Counted from the first letter of the stretch, positions 9,102 through 17,962 are shown. The stretch is DNA of 64,000 bases from Halobellus ruber (GCF_014212355.1 NZ_JACKXD010000006.1:124001-188000), one strand, 5' to 3'. The notes: a model not told the origin generated them from the sequence alone. Numbers and translations are program-made.

Positions 9102-9238
9102 TGGCCCCCCGAAGGGGGCAGGGATCTGCCTGTCTCCCCGGGATGGCCCCCGGCGCGCCGAGGCGGAACGCCATCGTGCTCCTCGGGTACCTCCTCGCGT
9201 CCTTCCTGTTGGCCGGCGTGCTCACCAGGTTCGTGTAA
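9101..9238 (+). CDS. 45-residue single-pass membrane peptide
   Basis: The ATG is part of TGATG, so the last base of the upstream stop is the first base of this start, a strong coupling arrangement. The product begins with a basic Arg/Pro/Gly-rich segment (about 22 residues) and then one hydrophobic helix (AIVLLGYLLASFLLAGVLTRFV) that runs to the stop at 9236-9238. An alternative start is the internal ATG at 9143. It resembles a C-tail or N-in anchor that could hold the surface polymer or the peptidase at the membrane. Too short for family assignment. Support comes from gene overlap, hydrophobicity and position as last gene of the locus. Confidence 0.55.
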   Translation: MAPRRGQGSACLPGMAPGAPRRNAIVLLGYLLASFLLAGVLTRFV

Positions 9239-10204
9239 TCTCGGAGTACCACACGACCCGGTTCGCTGTTCGTTCCGCGTCGCGTATCGAAGTCACCGGC
9301 TGCCGGGACTCGAACGTCGGAAGCAGCCGTACAGTCTGTCCCGTAGGACCGCCTGTGTATCACCGTCACCAGTACCCCTGAAACGATACGTCACTGCTGT
9401 AACCCCGGGTGGAGTCGGCTTCCGACAGTCGAAGTCGACCCCTACCGCATCCGCCGTCTCCGTTAGCCGGGAGAGACCTCAGCGTCCGGTCCACCAGTGC
9501 CCGTGGAGCGGGTCGCGTTCCTGCCGTTCGTATATGTCGGGATACTCCACCAACCGGACGAGGGACAACATCGCACAACTCGAGCAGTTCGTCTGCTACG
9601 GATTATTGTAGTCAATTACCGGTCATCCCGACACCGTCTCCGGCGATGACCGGTAATTCGTTACAATAATTCGTATGAGGCCCCCACGAGTAACGTCGTG
9701 GGGTCGGGACTCCGGTCCCAGCCGCACACTGATTCCTCCGAGAAGGTGTAACCATCTTGCACGGCCGCCGAAGTTGTAATACCCGACGACGCGGAACACC
9801 GACAGTACGATGACTGTCACCGTCCCCACGCATTCCCGGGTCGACGCCGTCAAACGGGACGGATCAGCAGCCGTCGATCCGAGGCAGCGGGGACCACACC
9901 CCCGCTATCTCGGTGTTCTGATGATTCTTCCCGGCAGCAAGCCGAAGAAGCCGACTCCGAACGCCGTCACCGGACGTCCCGACGATCGATCGGGGAGTTT
10001 ACACGCAGTTCTGGGGCGGAGAGTGCTCGGATCGGCCACAGTCGACATCCGCCGGATCGTCGCGGAGCGTCCCCGACCGTGGTTGGCACCAACCGCTGGT
10101 CCCGCGGCCACGACGGCTACCGGACTGTCGGCGATCGAAACGGAAACACGTATCTCGTTGACGTGGCGACGTGGTCACACCTACGGCCCCACGAGTCACC
10201 GACG
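9239..10204. other. Gene-poor region with one palindromic MITE-like element
   Basis: No convincing gene is seen in these 966 bp. Open frames here are short, Arg/Pro-rich and lack family features. The segment is less GC-biased than coding DNA and holds the inverted repeat listed at 9602-9670. It separates the surface locus from the regulator genes and is a likely insertion scar or decayed sequence. Confidence 0.6.
9602..9670. repeat. MITE-like inverted repeat, copy A
   Basis: The left arm ATTATTGTA-gtca-ATTACCGGTCATC (9602-9627) pairs perfectly in both blocks with GATGACCGGTAAT-tcgt-TACAATAAT (9645-9670) around a 17-nt centre. The core GTCAATTACCGGTCATC and the right-hand GGCGATGAC...CGTATGAG recur near 35509-35580, so this is a dispersed element and not a local terminator. 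It codes for nothing. Probably a miniature inverted-repeat element mobilised by a transposase elsewhere. Confidence 0.65.
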
Positions 10205-10483
10205 ATGTGTGTGACGAGACGAACCGTTTTGCAGCAGCTCGCGGAGTTGACCGACGCGCAGCGCCGGGAGACGACGACCGTCGACGCGCTCGTATCGGCG
10301 CTTGACGCTGACGAACAGACGCTCACAGAACATATCGACGCGCTGGTGGCGTGTGAACTTGCACACGTCGACGCCGACGGCGGCGTCAGAGCCACCATCA
10401 CTGGCGAGGAACTTCTCGCGCTCGACACCGACGAGGTGATAATTGTCGATCCCGCGGGCCGAAGCGGCGATGCGGACGCGTGA
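10205..10483 (+). CDS. Small winged-helix DNA-binding protein
   Basis: 92 aa. The start ATG at 10205 is taken because the residues after it form a compact winged helix: LQQLAELTDAQRR, a helix-turn-helix around VDALVSALDADEQTLTEHI, then a two-strand wing (AHVDADGGVRATIT). The fold resembles small haloarchaeal HTH proteins of the ArsR/DUF7344 kind. Translation upstream of this ATG is Arg/Trp-rich and implausible. It precedes another regulator on the same strand by 58 bp. Target unknown. Confidence 0.6.
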   Translation: MCVTRRTVLQQLAELTDAQRRETTTVDALVSALDADEQTLTEHIDALVACELAHVDADGGVRATITGEELLALDTDEVIIVDPAGRSGDADA

Positions 10484-10493
10484 CCGGATCGGA

Positions 10494-10500
10494 TTTATAT
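10494..10500 (+). promoter_or_regulatory. TATA box of the Zn-ribbon HTH regulator
   Basis: TTTATAT centred at 10497 predicts a transcript start near 10523 and a short leader (about 18 nt) with GGAGTGGGTG before the ATG at 10542. This supports that start over an in-frame upstream one. Confidence 0.6.
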
Positions 10501-10541
10501 CCTGTCAGCGTGAGTGGGTCTCGTATGGAGTGGGTGCACTA

Positions 10542-11144
10542 ATGGCCGACACGGGGAGCGATGCGGCATCCGAGGAGTCCGACGGGGTACAGTACGACCC
10601 GGAAACGACCCGGTACGATATCTTCGAGTGTCCCGACTGCGACAACGTCGTTCTCGCGGTTGGCAGCGACGAGCCACCGATGTCGTGTCACAACCAGCAG
10701 ATGCAACGGATTCAGGACACCGATATGTCGGTCAAGACACCGGACGTCAAACAGGTGTTGCTTGAAGCCTTCGGGCTCCCGAAGGCGGGACTGGACATCT
10801 GTCTGTGCGTGATCGGCGAGGGCCCGCTGTCGGCGAACGAGGTGGCCGACACGCTGGGGTACGACCGGAGCACGGTCACCCGGTACCTCAACAAACTGGT
10901 CGAACTCGGCCTCCTCCGCCGGTCGGAACTCAACCGAGAGGGCGGCGGCGTCGTCAACGTCTATCACTCGGTCGACCTCGAACGGATGCGACGGGAGACG
11001 TTGATCGGCTTCTACGTCTGGGCCGGCGAAGCGGCCTCGCTCATCGAGGAGGCCAACGTTACCAAACAGGAGTACCTCGACGAGAACCCCGATAGGGACC
11101 TCCCGGAGGTGTTCTGGGACTCGTTTCCCGATAGCGACGGCTGA
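10542..11144 (+). CDS. Zinc-ribbon plus winged-helix (TrmB/MarR-like) transcription regulator
   Basis: 200 aa. An acidic N-terminus leads to a rubredoxin-like metal site: CPDC at 30-33 and CH at 49-50. Then comes a winged HTH (about 75-150) with VADTLGYDRSTVTRYLNKLVELGLL as recognition region, and a C-terminal helix-rich segment with an aromatic patch (FYVWAGEA). The combination of a Cys2-CysHis ribbon with an HTH is typical of haloarchaeal sensors of redox or metal state. This is inference; no ligand is shown. The start is decided by the TATA box 45 nt upstream. No clear operon partner. Confidence 0.7.
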   Translation: MADTGSDAASEESDGVQYDPETTRYDIFECPDCDNVVLAVGSDEPPMSCHNQQMQRIQDTDMSVKTPDVKQVLLEAFGLPKAGLDICLCVIGEGPLSANEVADTLGYDRSTVTRYLNKLVELGLLRRSELNREGGGVVNVYHSVDLERMRRETLIGFYVWAGEAASLIEEANVTKQEYLDENPDRDLPEVFWDSFPDSDG

Positions 11145-11305
11145 CTCCGTCACGCCAGGACGCGCCGCGCTCCCCGCCGGCGCGCACGGGTGTGCACCGC
11201 CACTGACCCGCCGCGGGAGGTTCTTGGGTTCGGGTGACCTCCAAGAGGTATGGGAGAGGTCGACACCGTTGCGGGTCGTGACGGGCCGGCGGACGTCATC
11301 GCCGG

Positions 11306-12220
11306 ATGCTCGTCGCCAGACTTCGGGTCGTGCACGCGATCCCACTGGTCGTGAACGGGCGGCTCCGGTCGGTCGGTGACGTCGTGGGGCGCCTCCGGAG
11401 CGCCGCTGCCGGGCTGTTGACCCAAGAGTTCACCTACTCTACGGGCCACCTCGCGACCATCCTCCAGGGGTGTCTGTTCGCGCCATCGGTCCTCACCTTC
11501 TGGTTCGTCAACGGGCTCGTCGACTTCTCGACTGCGGTCGCGATCGGCGCAGTAGCGACGCCCGCAGGGCTCCAGGTTCGCGTGGTGGCGTACGTCCTCC
11601 TGGTGCCGACGTTCCTACTCGCGCGAGCGGCCGTCCATCTCGTGCACCCGGTCCACCGAAAGCAGGTGCTTTCGGGATCGTGTCCGAACACGCGGCTTCT
11701 GAGCTTGGACTGGATCAGTATGGGAATCCTTGCGACGGGGCTGCCCTTGGCGCTACGGAACCTCGGTCCGTGGCTCGGAATGAACACGATCTTCGTTGCC
11801 GGGGTGTTCCTCCTGCCACGGGTCCTTCCGAAGCGCCAGACGGGTACGCTGAAACTCGCCGCAATCGTGCTCGGGGTCGTCACCTTTGTGTACGCGACAT
11901 ACGGCGACACGGTGGCGACGCTGCCCGATCCGGCGACGACGCTCGGCCCCGTGGCGACGCTCACACTGGACGATACCGTGGTCGAGCGGCTGTTCCGGAC
12001 GGCCAACAGCGTCACCATCGGGCCGCCGCTCGTCGCCACCGTCGGCGTCGGGCTGAACCGGGTTCTCACCCGGCCCGAACTGACCGACATCCCGCTCGTC
12101 CGTTACTCCCTGCCGAAACGGGATCGTGACCTCGTGGTCGCGGCCAACGCCGCCTTCGGAACCGCGTTCTACTTGTTTGTGGTTGCCGTCTCGACCCGAG
12201 ACGTCATCCTGTTCCCGTAG
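11306..12220 (+). CDS. Polytopic membrane protein of unknown function
   Basis: 304 aa with about seven hydrophobic segments (for example residues 50-75, 80-110, 130-165, 185-205 and 275-300). The N-terminus is amphipathic and basic. Hydrophobic stretches are separated by short polar loops with little acidity, as expected for a haloarchaeal integral membrane protein. No transporter signature or catalytic motif is recognised. The ATG at 11306 is the first in frame. It could be a halobacterial family of unknown function. It lies 85 bp before a cupin gene but shares no overlap. Confidence 0.6.
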   Translation: MLVARLRVVHAIPLVVNGRLRSVGDVVGRLRSAAAGLLTQEFTYSTGHLATILQGCLFAPSVLTFWFVNGLVDFSTAVAIGAVATPAGLQVRVVAYVLLVPTFLLARAAVHLVHPVHRKQVLSGSCPNTRLLSLDWISMGILATGLPLALRNLGPWLGMNTIFVAGVFLLPRVLPKRQTGTLKLAAIVLGVVTFVYATYGDTVATLPDPATTLGPVATLTLDDTVVERLFRTANSVTIGPPLVATVGVGLNRVLTRPELTDIPLVRYSLPKRDRDLVVAANAAFGTAFYLFVVAVSTRDVILFP

Positions 12221-12270
12221 CTCATCCGGTTCACGCCTCCGGATCTAATCCGAATCGGCTACGCGGTGGC

Positions 12271-12651
12271 GTGGTGCCTGACGGATACGGGATGATCGAC
12301 GCCGCGGAAGCGGCACTCGCCCTCTCGGGGAAATCCGGGGCGCGGAACGTCGACTTCGGCGACGTCCTGAACTGCGAGAAGCTTCGCCCCCGGATGTGGT
12401 TCGTCGAACCGGGCCACGAGCGGAAACGGTACCGCTCCCACGAGACGCGGGAGGAGTTCTACTACGTGCTTTCGGGGCCCGACCGGATGCGGATCGCCGG
12501 CGGGAACCACACCGTCCCCGAGGGGACTGCAATCCGGATCGATCCGGGGACGAAGCGAAAGACGTTCACCGACATCGACCGCGAGCACGTCCGGCTCGTC
12601 GTCGACGCGCCGGCGGTCGATGACCCCGGGATCGTCCACGACGAGGCGTGA
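12271..12651 (+). CDS. Cupin-domain protein
   Basis: 126 aa, single small beta-barrel. The cupin pattern is clear: YRSHETREEFYYVLSG (metal ligands H, E, E in motif 1) and a second motif around GTAIRIDPGTKRKT where the usual histidine is replaced. It resembles the cupin_2 family that binds small molecules or isomerises sugars. The GTG start at 12271 is given; ATG at 12292 is an alternative that leaves the domain intact. No obvious operon, substrate unknown. Confidence 0.72.
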   Translation: MVPDGYGMIDAAEAALALSGKSGARNVDFGDVLNCEKLRPRMWFVEPGHERKRYRSHETREEFYYVLSGPDRMRIAGGNHTVPEGTAIRIDPGTKRKTFTDIDREHVRLVVDAPAVDDPGIVHDEA

Positions 12652-13337
12652 TCCCGCCGGACCCGACCCGGCTACCACGAGGTTAGCGACCGCCTTGTGC
12701 CCTCCACACCGTCGGTCGACGGGCTTCGAGTGGAACCCCGAAAACGACGGGTGTCGGTCGTGATCGCGCTCGCGGGGGTGTACCCCGGGAATGAAACTGC
12801 TCGCGGGATGGTTTCGGCAGGGTCGGAGGTTCGCGGTCGGCGCGCTGACGGTCGGGTCGGCGCTCCCACACCTGCTGTGTGCGATCGGCGCCGTCGGTGC
12901 CGGGATTGCCGCATCGGTTCGGGCACGACGATCACGAGCGTGCGTACGGCGTCAGCGGCGTCGCCTGCCGCTTTGCGGGGCTTCCGTTCGGCTCCCCGGT
13001 CTTCCTTCTGGTCCCGTTGTACTGATCCGGGGAGCCGCGATCGTCGCCGACTCGGCGCAGTTCTCCGCGGCGGTCTCTGAACTGGCCGAGGAGTCGTACG
13101 TCGGCACCCCTCCAGACCGCCGCTGCTTTCTTCTCACCACGATCTCCGTCCAGTTGGTGCCGATCGTCGTCGACGCGGTCGGGTAGCGGTGGGCGTTCGC
13201 TCCACTGGCGGTCGGAATCGCCCCGATGGTTCGGCTCCGCGGACTCCCGGTGGCGTCGAAGCCGGCCGGCGGTCGGAAATGACCCCGGCCCACACGCCCC
13301 CCACGGTTTGATTGTTCGGCGTGCTCTACCACTCCCA
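12652..13337. other. Gene-poor stretch with coding-like remnants
   Basis: No intact gene is accepted in these 686 bp. A hydrophobic N-terminal-like stretch begins at the ATG at 12791 (AVGALTVGSALPHLLCAIGAVGAG). About 110 nt later a different frame becomes the protein-like one (FAGLPFGSPVFLLVPLY before a stop near 13023). This fits a decayed small membrane protein with a frameshift, but the signal is weak. Confidence 0.35.
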
Positions 13338-15395
13338 ATGGTCGAACCTACAACCGAATTTCCCGTCCCCAGTGACAAGGACGCCATCACGAGCACGCCG
13401 GCCGGACAGAGCCAGCACGTCCTCGTGACGGCGAACCGGTACGCCGACAACCCCCGCACGCCGCATCAGGGTGCACTCATCGAGGAAACCTCGGCGTTCC
13501 GGTCCGACGTCGAGCTGTTCTACGACCTCCACACGCTGGTGTGGGACGCCGACCTCGGGGAGACACACGACGTCCGCAACGACGCGGTCGCGAGCGACCT
13601 CGGGTGGGCCTCCCCGACGGTTCCGGAGCTGCATCTTCACAACGAGTTCCGGTTCGGCGACGGGTCCACGGGGCGGCTGGACCAGCGTCTCGTCCCGAGT
13701 TCGAACCAGTGTTCGCTGCTCGTCCGGAACCGTGCGGAGTTCGATGCCGAACACGAGCGGACGCTTTTCACCGTGTTCAACCTCGGGATCAAGGGACACG
13801 ACCACGAGGACCCCCACGCGGTGCAGGCGGCGCACGTCCGCCACGAGCCCGACTGCGACGTGCTGACCGCGACCGACGGCCACCGCCACGTCGCGTTCGC
13901 CCAGGCCGCCGACGGATCCCGCCGGTTCGACGGCCACCGAGTCGGCACCGCGGGGCGGGCCTCCGGCCCGGGGCGGAGCGCGTGGGCGGACATCTACGAG
14001 GAAAACGACGGGTGGATCGACGACGCCGAAAACGGGACCGGGAACCTCGACGCCGGCTTCGGGCTGTACGCCGACCGCGGGGAGTCCCTCGAGTGGCTCA
14101 CCGCGGTCGGCTTCGCGGCCGGAAGCGAGGCGAACGCGATCGCTCACGCCCGCGACGCGCTCGATGCCGGCTACGAGGCCGAGCTGGCGTCCTTCGAGCG
14201 GGCGTGGCGGGAGTGGCACGAGGGTGTGACGAACGCCCCGACCGGCGGGGCGGGGGTCGACGACCTCTACGAGCGGTCGCTCACGAGTCTGAAGTGCGCG
14301 GAAGATCACTGCCGGGCGATGATCGCCGGCGCGTTCAAGCCGACCGATATGACCTACAAGTTCATCTGGCCGCGGGACCAGGTCATCATTGTCCAAGCGC
14401 TCGCGGCCGCCGGTGCGACCGCGGAGGCGCGGCAGGCGCTTTCGTGGCTCGATCGCGTTCAGATCACCGACGACGGGACCGTCGACGACCGCGGCATCGA
14501 CCGCGCTGGGACGTGGTGGCAGAACTACTACACCACCGGCGAGCCGCACTGGCGCGCGCTCCAGTTGGATCAGGTCGGCGGGCCGATCTACGCCCATTGG
14601 CTCCTCTGGCGGGAGACGGGTGACGACGACCTGCTCGACGCCCACTACCCGATGAGCCGCCGGGCCGCGGCGTTCCTCCTGGGGTGGGACAACGGCTACG
14701 GCTTCCCGCGGAAACACCAGGACCCCTGGGAGGAGGTGTGGGGTCACTCGACGGAGGGCAGTGCCGCCGCCATCGCGGGGCTGCGGTGTATGGCCGAGAT
14801 GGCGGACGCGACGGGGGAGACGGAGTTCGCGGCCGAGTGTCGCGATCGTGCCGCCGTCTGGGCGGACAGCTTCGACACCTACTGCTTCCGGGAGGGGACC
14901 CCGTACGGCGATCACTACGTGACCGCGGCGGAGCCCGAAGGTGGCAATCCCGCGCCGGACCGCCGCCCCGACGCCGCGGCGTTTATGACCTACTGGCCGT
15001 GGAACGTCGTCGAGGCTGACGACCCGGGCCTGGTCTCGACCGTCGAACTCGCCGACGATCCGGCGTGGCGGGCCGAGGACACCCCGTGTGTCGGGCGGTA
15101 TCCCGAGGACAGGTACACGCCGAGCGGCGGCGTCGAGGACGGCGGGTGGCCGCTGTGCGAGGGGTACGCCGACGTCGTCCGGTGGCAGTCCGGCGTGGAT
15201 CCCGACGCCATCGAGGAGTACGTCACCGACCACGCCGCCGAGTGGACGACGTCGGCGGGGCTGCTCCCCGAGCGGGTCGACGGCGACGGGACCGTCGCCT
15301 GGAACTCGAACCTCCAGTGGAGCCAAGCAGTGTACGTGCTGTTGGTCGAGAGCTACCTCCGGGGGGAGCCCTACGGACTCGCACCGGGCGAGTGA
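13338..15395 (+). CDS. GH15 glucoamylase/glucodextranase-like glycoside hydrolase
   Basis: 685 aa. The N-terminal half (about 1-300) is the beta-sandwich domain found before the catalytic barrel in prokaryotic GH15 enzymes. The (alpha/alpha)6 barrel starts with KFIWPRDQ near 340, the substrate-binding WPRD motif of the family. The catalytic acid is expected in DPWEEVWG near 462 and the base in LLPERVD near 642, followed by WSQAVYVLL. The family releases glucose from the non-reducing ends of alpha-glucans or oligosaccharides. The ATG at 13338 is preferred to one 30 nt upstream. No signal peptide is present, so it likely acts in the cytoplasm on glycogen-like or imported glucans. Confidence 0.85.
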   Translation: MVEPTTEFPVPSDKDAITSTPAGQSQHVLVTANRYADNPRTPHQGALIEETSAFRSDVELFYDLHTLVWDADLGETHDVRNDAVASDLGWASPTVPELHLHNEFRFGDGSTGRLDQRLVPSSNQCSLLVRNRAEFDAEHERTLFTVFNLGIKGHDHEDPHAVQAAHVRHEPDCDVLTATDGHRHVAFAQAADGSRRFDGHRVGTAGRASGPGRSAWADIYEENDGWIDDAENGTGNLDAGFGLYADRGESLEWLTAVGFAAGSEANAIAHARDALDAGYEAELASFERAWREWHEGVTNAPTGGAGVDDLYERSLTSLKCAEDHCRAMIAGAFKPTDMTYKFIWPRDQVIIVQALAAAGATAEARQALSWLDRVQITDDGTVDDRGIDRAGTWWQNYYTTGEPHWRALQLDQVGGPIYAHWLLWRETGDDDLLDAHYPMSRRAAAFLLGWDNGYGFPRKHQDPWEEVWGHSTEGSAAAIAGLRCMAEMADATGETEFAAECRDRAAVWADSFDTYCFREGTPYGDHYVTAAEPEGGNPAPDRRPDAAAFMTYWPWNVVEADDPGLVSTVELADDPAWRAEDTPCVGRYPEDRYTPSGGVEDGGWPLCEGYADVVRWQSGVDPDAIEEYVTDHAAEWTTSAGLLPERVDGDGTVAWNSNLQWSQAVYVLLVESYLRGEPYGLAPGE

Positions 15396-15398
15396 CCA

Positions 15399-16305
15399 CT
15401 ACACCAGGAGTTCGCTCGCCACCACGACCCCGAACACCACGCCGAGAGCGGGGTCCGTGATCTCGCTGGGGACGTACCTTCCGACCGTGCCGCCGATCAG
15501 GACGCCCGGCATCGACCACGCGACGACGTACCACACCGGGGTCGCGGCGAGGGCGTGGATGGCCGCGCCGGCGACGGCGGCGACCGCGAGAACGACCACG
15601 CTCGTCGCGACCGCGACCCGCGGCGGGCGCCGGCACCGGACGGTCAGTTGGGGGTCGTGACCTCCGGGGTCCCGTCGCTGATGAGCCCGGTAATGGACCC
15701 GCCGACCGTCGCCAGCCCGACGCCCGGCGGCCGCCAACAGGTGTCGTAGGTGACCGTCTCGCCGTGGGCACTCTCGACGGTGGTCGTCCCGCGGCCGGTG
15801 TTCTTCTGTTTGCGGTACTCGCCCTTCGGCTCTCCTGGCTCGTAGTAGACCGGAAACCCGCCGAGCACCAGGAGGCCGGCGTCGAAGAGGAGTTTCAGTA
15901 GCGTCGTCGGGACGGAGTGGGCGGCGATCGCGCCGAGTATGACCTCCGGCACCGCGCCCGCGAGGAGCCACTTCGCCGTCCGGTCTCGACGACGCGCTGG
16001 CGGACGTGGTTGAGGAGTGCGTTTCCCATCCGGAACACCTCGGTGAAGGGGCCCGCCCCGATGGCCTGCGACGGCGTGATCCCCGCAACCAACACGGAGA
16101 ACGGACCGAAGAACAGCGCGCCGGAGACGCCGGAGGCCAGCGCAACCAGCGAAAACAGGATCGACGCGGGGAACCCCCGACAGTGGACGAGGAACTCCGC
16201 GATGGGGAATCCGGCGGGGAGCGGAAGCGGCTGCAACACGGCGAATGCGGTGCCGAGCCCCGCCGCGGCGCCCATCACCGGGACGGCGAGGCTCACTCCG
16301 TTCAC
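15399..16305 (-). pseudogene. TauE/SafE family permease broken by two frameshifts
   Basis: Three consecutive frames together give one TauE/SafE-type permease. From the GTG at 16305, the first frame reads through VALASGVSGALFFGPFSVLVAGITPSQAIG and FTEVFRMGNALLNHVRQRVVE. Near 15975 the homology moves to a second frame (DRTAKWLLAGAVPEVILGAIAAHSVP through DGTPEVTT). Near 15650 it moves to a third (QLTVRCRRPPRVAVATS through VVASELLV, stop 15399). The second shift falls in a run of five C residues where six would restore the frame. The gene is therefore either inactivated or affected by base-calling errors. It starts 6 bp after the stop of the upstream membrane gene, so they formed an operon. The family exports sulfite or other organosulfur anions. 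Confidence 0.75.
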
Positions 16306-16311
16306 GTGTGA

Positions 16312-16737
16312 TCAGCCGAGGATGCCCGCACCCAGGAACGCACCCAACACGACGCCGTAAACGACGTGGACCGTTCCGAACATCAGCATCATCCCCTTGT
16401 CAGGCTCCATCCCGATGACTACCCGCATCCAGAACATCGTCCCGCCGATCATCAGCAGGATGCCGTAGACGAGGCCGAACCCAACCGCGAGCCCGATGGA
16501 GCCGAGCGACAACCCGAGAGCCGGGACGCCGACCGCGAAGACCCCGCCCGCCACGATACCGTAGATCAGGTGGAGTATCGTCCCGGGAATCGCGTAGTCG
16601 GCGGGATCGCCGCCAGCGAACTTCGCGACGAGCGCGGCCGTCGGCGGCGGACCGCCGTCGCCCGTCACCATCATCACGGCTGTCATCACGATCGTCGCCA
16701 CGAGACCTCCTGCCAGGCCGGCGGTAACTGATGCCAT
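16312..16737 (-). CDS. Four-helix membrane protein next to the TauE/SafE remnant
   Basis: 141 aa with four hydrophobic segments (about 5-25, 45-70, 75-105 and 115-138) rich in Gly and Met. PADYAIPGTILHLIYG and DKGMMLMFGTVHVVYG are two similar loop-helix units, suggesting internal duplication. No catalytic residues are recognised. Only 6 bp separate it from the broken permease downstream, so the two were probably co-transcribed and may share a transport role (inference). Confidence 0.65.
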   Translation of the reverse strand: MASVTAGLAGGLVATIVMTAVMMVTGDGGPPPTAALVAKFAGGDPADYAIPGTILHLIYGIVAGGVFAVGVPALGLSLGSIGLAVGFGLVYGILLMIGGTMFWMRVVIGMEPDKGMMLMFGTVHVVYGVVLGAFLGAGILG

Positions 16738-16876
16738 ATCCGTTCGAAGCGACGGGAGAGTGGCATTAAGACGCGGCGCGGTCGGTAAATCGGCCTATAC
16801 AGCCGGCAAACCCAATTATAGCCCACTCTTCTACGACGCTCGCGACCGTTCCGCGCCGACACACGCGGGCCGCAGC

Positions 16877-16883
16877 TATTTAT
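16877..16883 (+). promoter_or_regulatory. TATA box giving a leaderless TrxB-like mRNA
   Basis: TATTTATCC centred at 16880 lies 27 nt before the ATG at 16907. This is the spacing of leaderless haloarchaeal transcripts and rules out the longer in-frame upstream start. Confidence 0.65.
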
Positions 16884-16906
16884 CCTCACGCGCCGTCGCC
16901 GGGGCT

Positions 16907-17926
16907 ATGAGCGACGACGAAGAACACCACGAGTACGAAGTTGTAGTCGTCGGCGGGGGTCCCGCCGGGATGACCGCGGCGCTGTACAGCACCCGACTCG
17001 GCCACGACACCGCGGTCGTCAACCGTGGCGGCGGCCGGGCGGCGATGATGCAGGAGGTCCACAACCTCCTCGGCGTCACGGAGGAGACCAGCGGCGGGGA
17101 GTTCCTCAAGATCGGGCAAGAACAGCTCGAAGGCTACGGCTGCGACATCCACCGCGATATGGTCACCACCTGCTCGCGAGCGGACGACCGGATCCACCTC
17201 TCCGGGAACGGCGGGAGCTACGCCGCCGACCGGGTCGTGCTGGCGACGGGGTTCAACGACGTGCGCCCGGACCCGCCGCTACCGCGCACCGGACGGGGAC
17301 TCCACTACTGCCTCCACTGCGACGCGTACATGTTCGTCGACGAGTCGGTGTACGTGATGGGCCATGCCGAAAGCGCCGCCCACGTCGCGGCGCTGATGCT
17401 GAACTTCACCGACGAGGTTGACCTCCTTACCCGCGGGGCGGATCCCGAGTGGAGCGCAGAGACCGACCGGATGCTCGACACTCACCCGATCGACGTGATC
17501 CACGCGGACGTCACCGGCGTCCGGAACGGCGAGGACGGGTGGCTGAAAGCCCTGGAGTTCGAGGACGGGACAGTCCGGGAGTACAAGGGCGGGTTCGCGA
17601 TGTACGGCGCGGAGTACAACAACGGCCTCGCCCGCGAACTCGGGTGTGATATCAACGAGGACGGCTCCGTCGATGTCGACGACCACGGGCGAACCTCCGT
17701 CGACGACGTCTACGCCGTCGGCGACTGCACGCCCGGCCACAACCAGGTCCCGGTGGCGCTCGGCCAGGGCGCGAAGGCCGGCATCGACGTCCACTTCCAG
17801 CTTCGGGACTTCCCGCGGGACCCCGACGCGATCGAGGAGCAGGGCCCAGTCCGGTCGGAGGCGGTGCCGGGGATCCCCGACGCGCTGCTGGAACAGGCGG
17901 TCGACTTCCACACCTACGGAGAGTGA
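16907..17926 (+). CDS. Thioredoxin reductase-like FAD/NAD(P) oxidoreductase
   Basis: 339 aa. The dinucleotide-binding motif VVGGGPAG is at 14-21. A central NAD(P) domain follows, with the redox pair C-LH-C at residues 135 and 138, and the C-terminal FAD motif VYAVGDCTPG. This layout matches TrxB-type pyridine nucleotide-disulfide reductases. The CxxC is CLHC rather than the usual CATC, and the second Rossmann motif is altered (VMGHAESAAHVA instead of GxGxxA), so the partner or nucleotide preference may differ from classical thioredoxin reductase. Cytoplasmic. Confidence 0.8.
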   Translation: MSDDEEHHEYEVVVVGGGPAGMTAALYSTRLGHDTAVVNRGGGRAAMMQEVHNLLGVTEETSGGEFLKIGQEQLEGYGCDIHRDMVTTCSRADDRIHLSGNGGSYAADRVVLATGFNDVRPDPPLPRTGRGLHYCLHCDAYMFVDESVYVMGHAESAAHVAALMLNFTDEVDLLTRGADPEWSAETDRMLDTHPIDVIHADVTGVRNGEDGWLKALEFEDGTVREYKGGFAMYGAEYNNGLARELGCDINEDGSVDVDDHGRTSVDDVYAVGDCTPGHNQVPVALGQGAKAGIDVHFQLRDFPRDPDAIEEQGPVRSEAVPGIPDALLEQAVDFHTYGE

Positions 17927-17962
17927 CGCGCTCCGGGAGGACCCGCGCGAGGGTCTTCGGGG

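Noticed and set aside
9810..10214. 134-codon frame between the surface locus and the HTH gene
   Set aside because: Composition is basic and Pro-rich, unlike the acidic proteome, and no motif is visible.
13326..15326. Long open frame (about 666 codons) on the minus strand opposite the GH15 gene
   Set aside because: It mirrors the codon bias of the plus-strand gene, is Arg/Val/Pro-rich and has no family features. GC-rich antisense frames are expected here.
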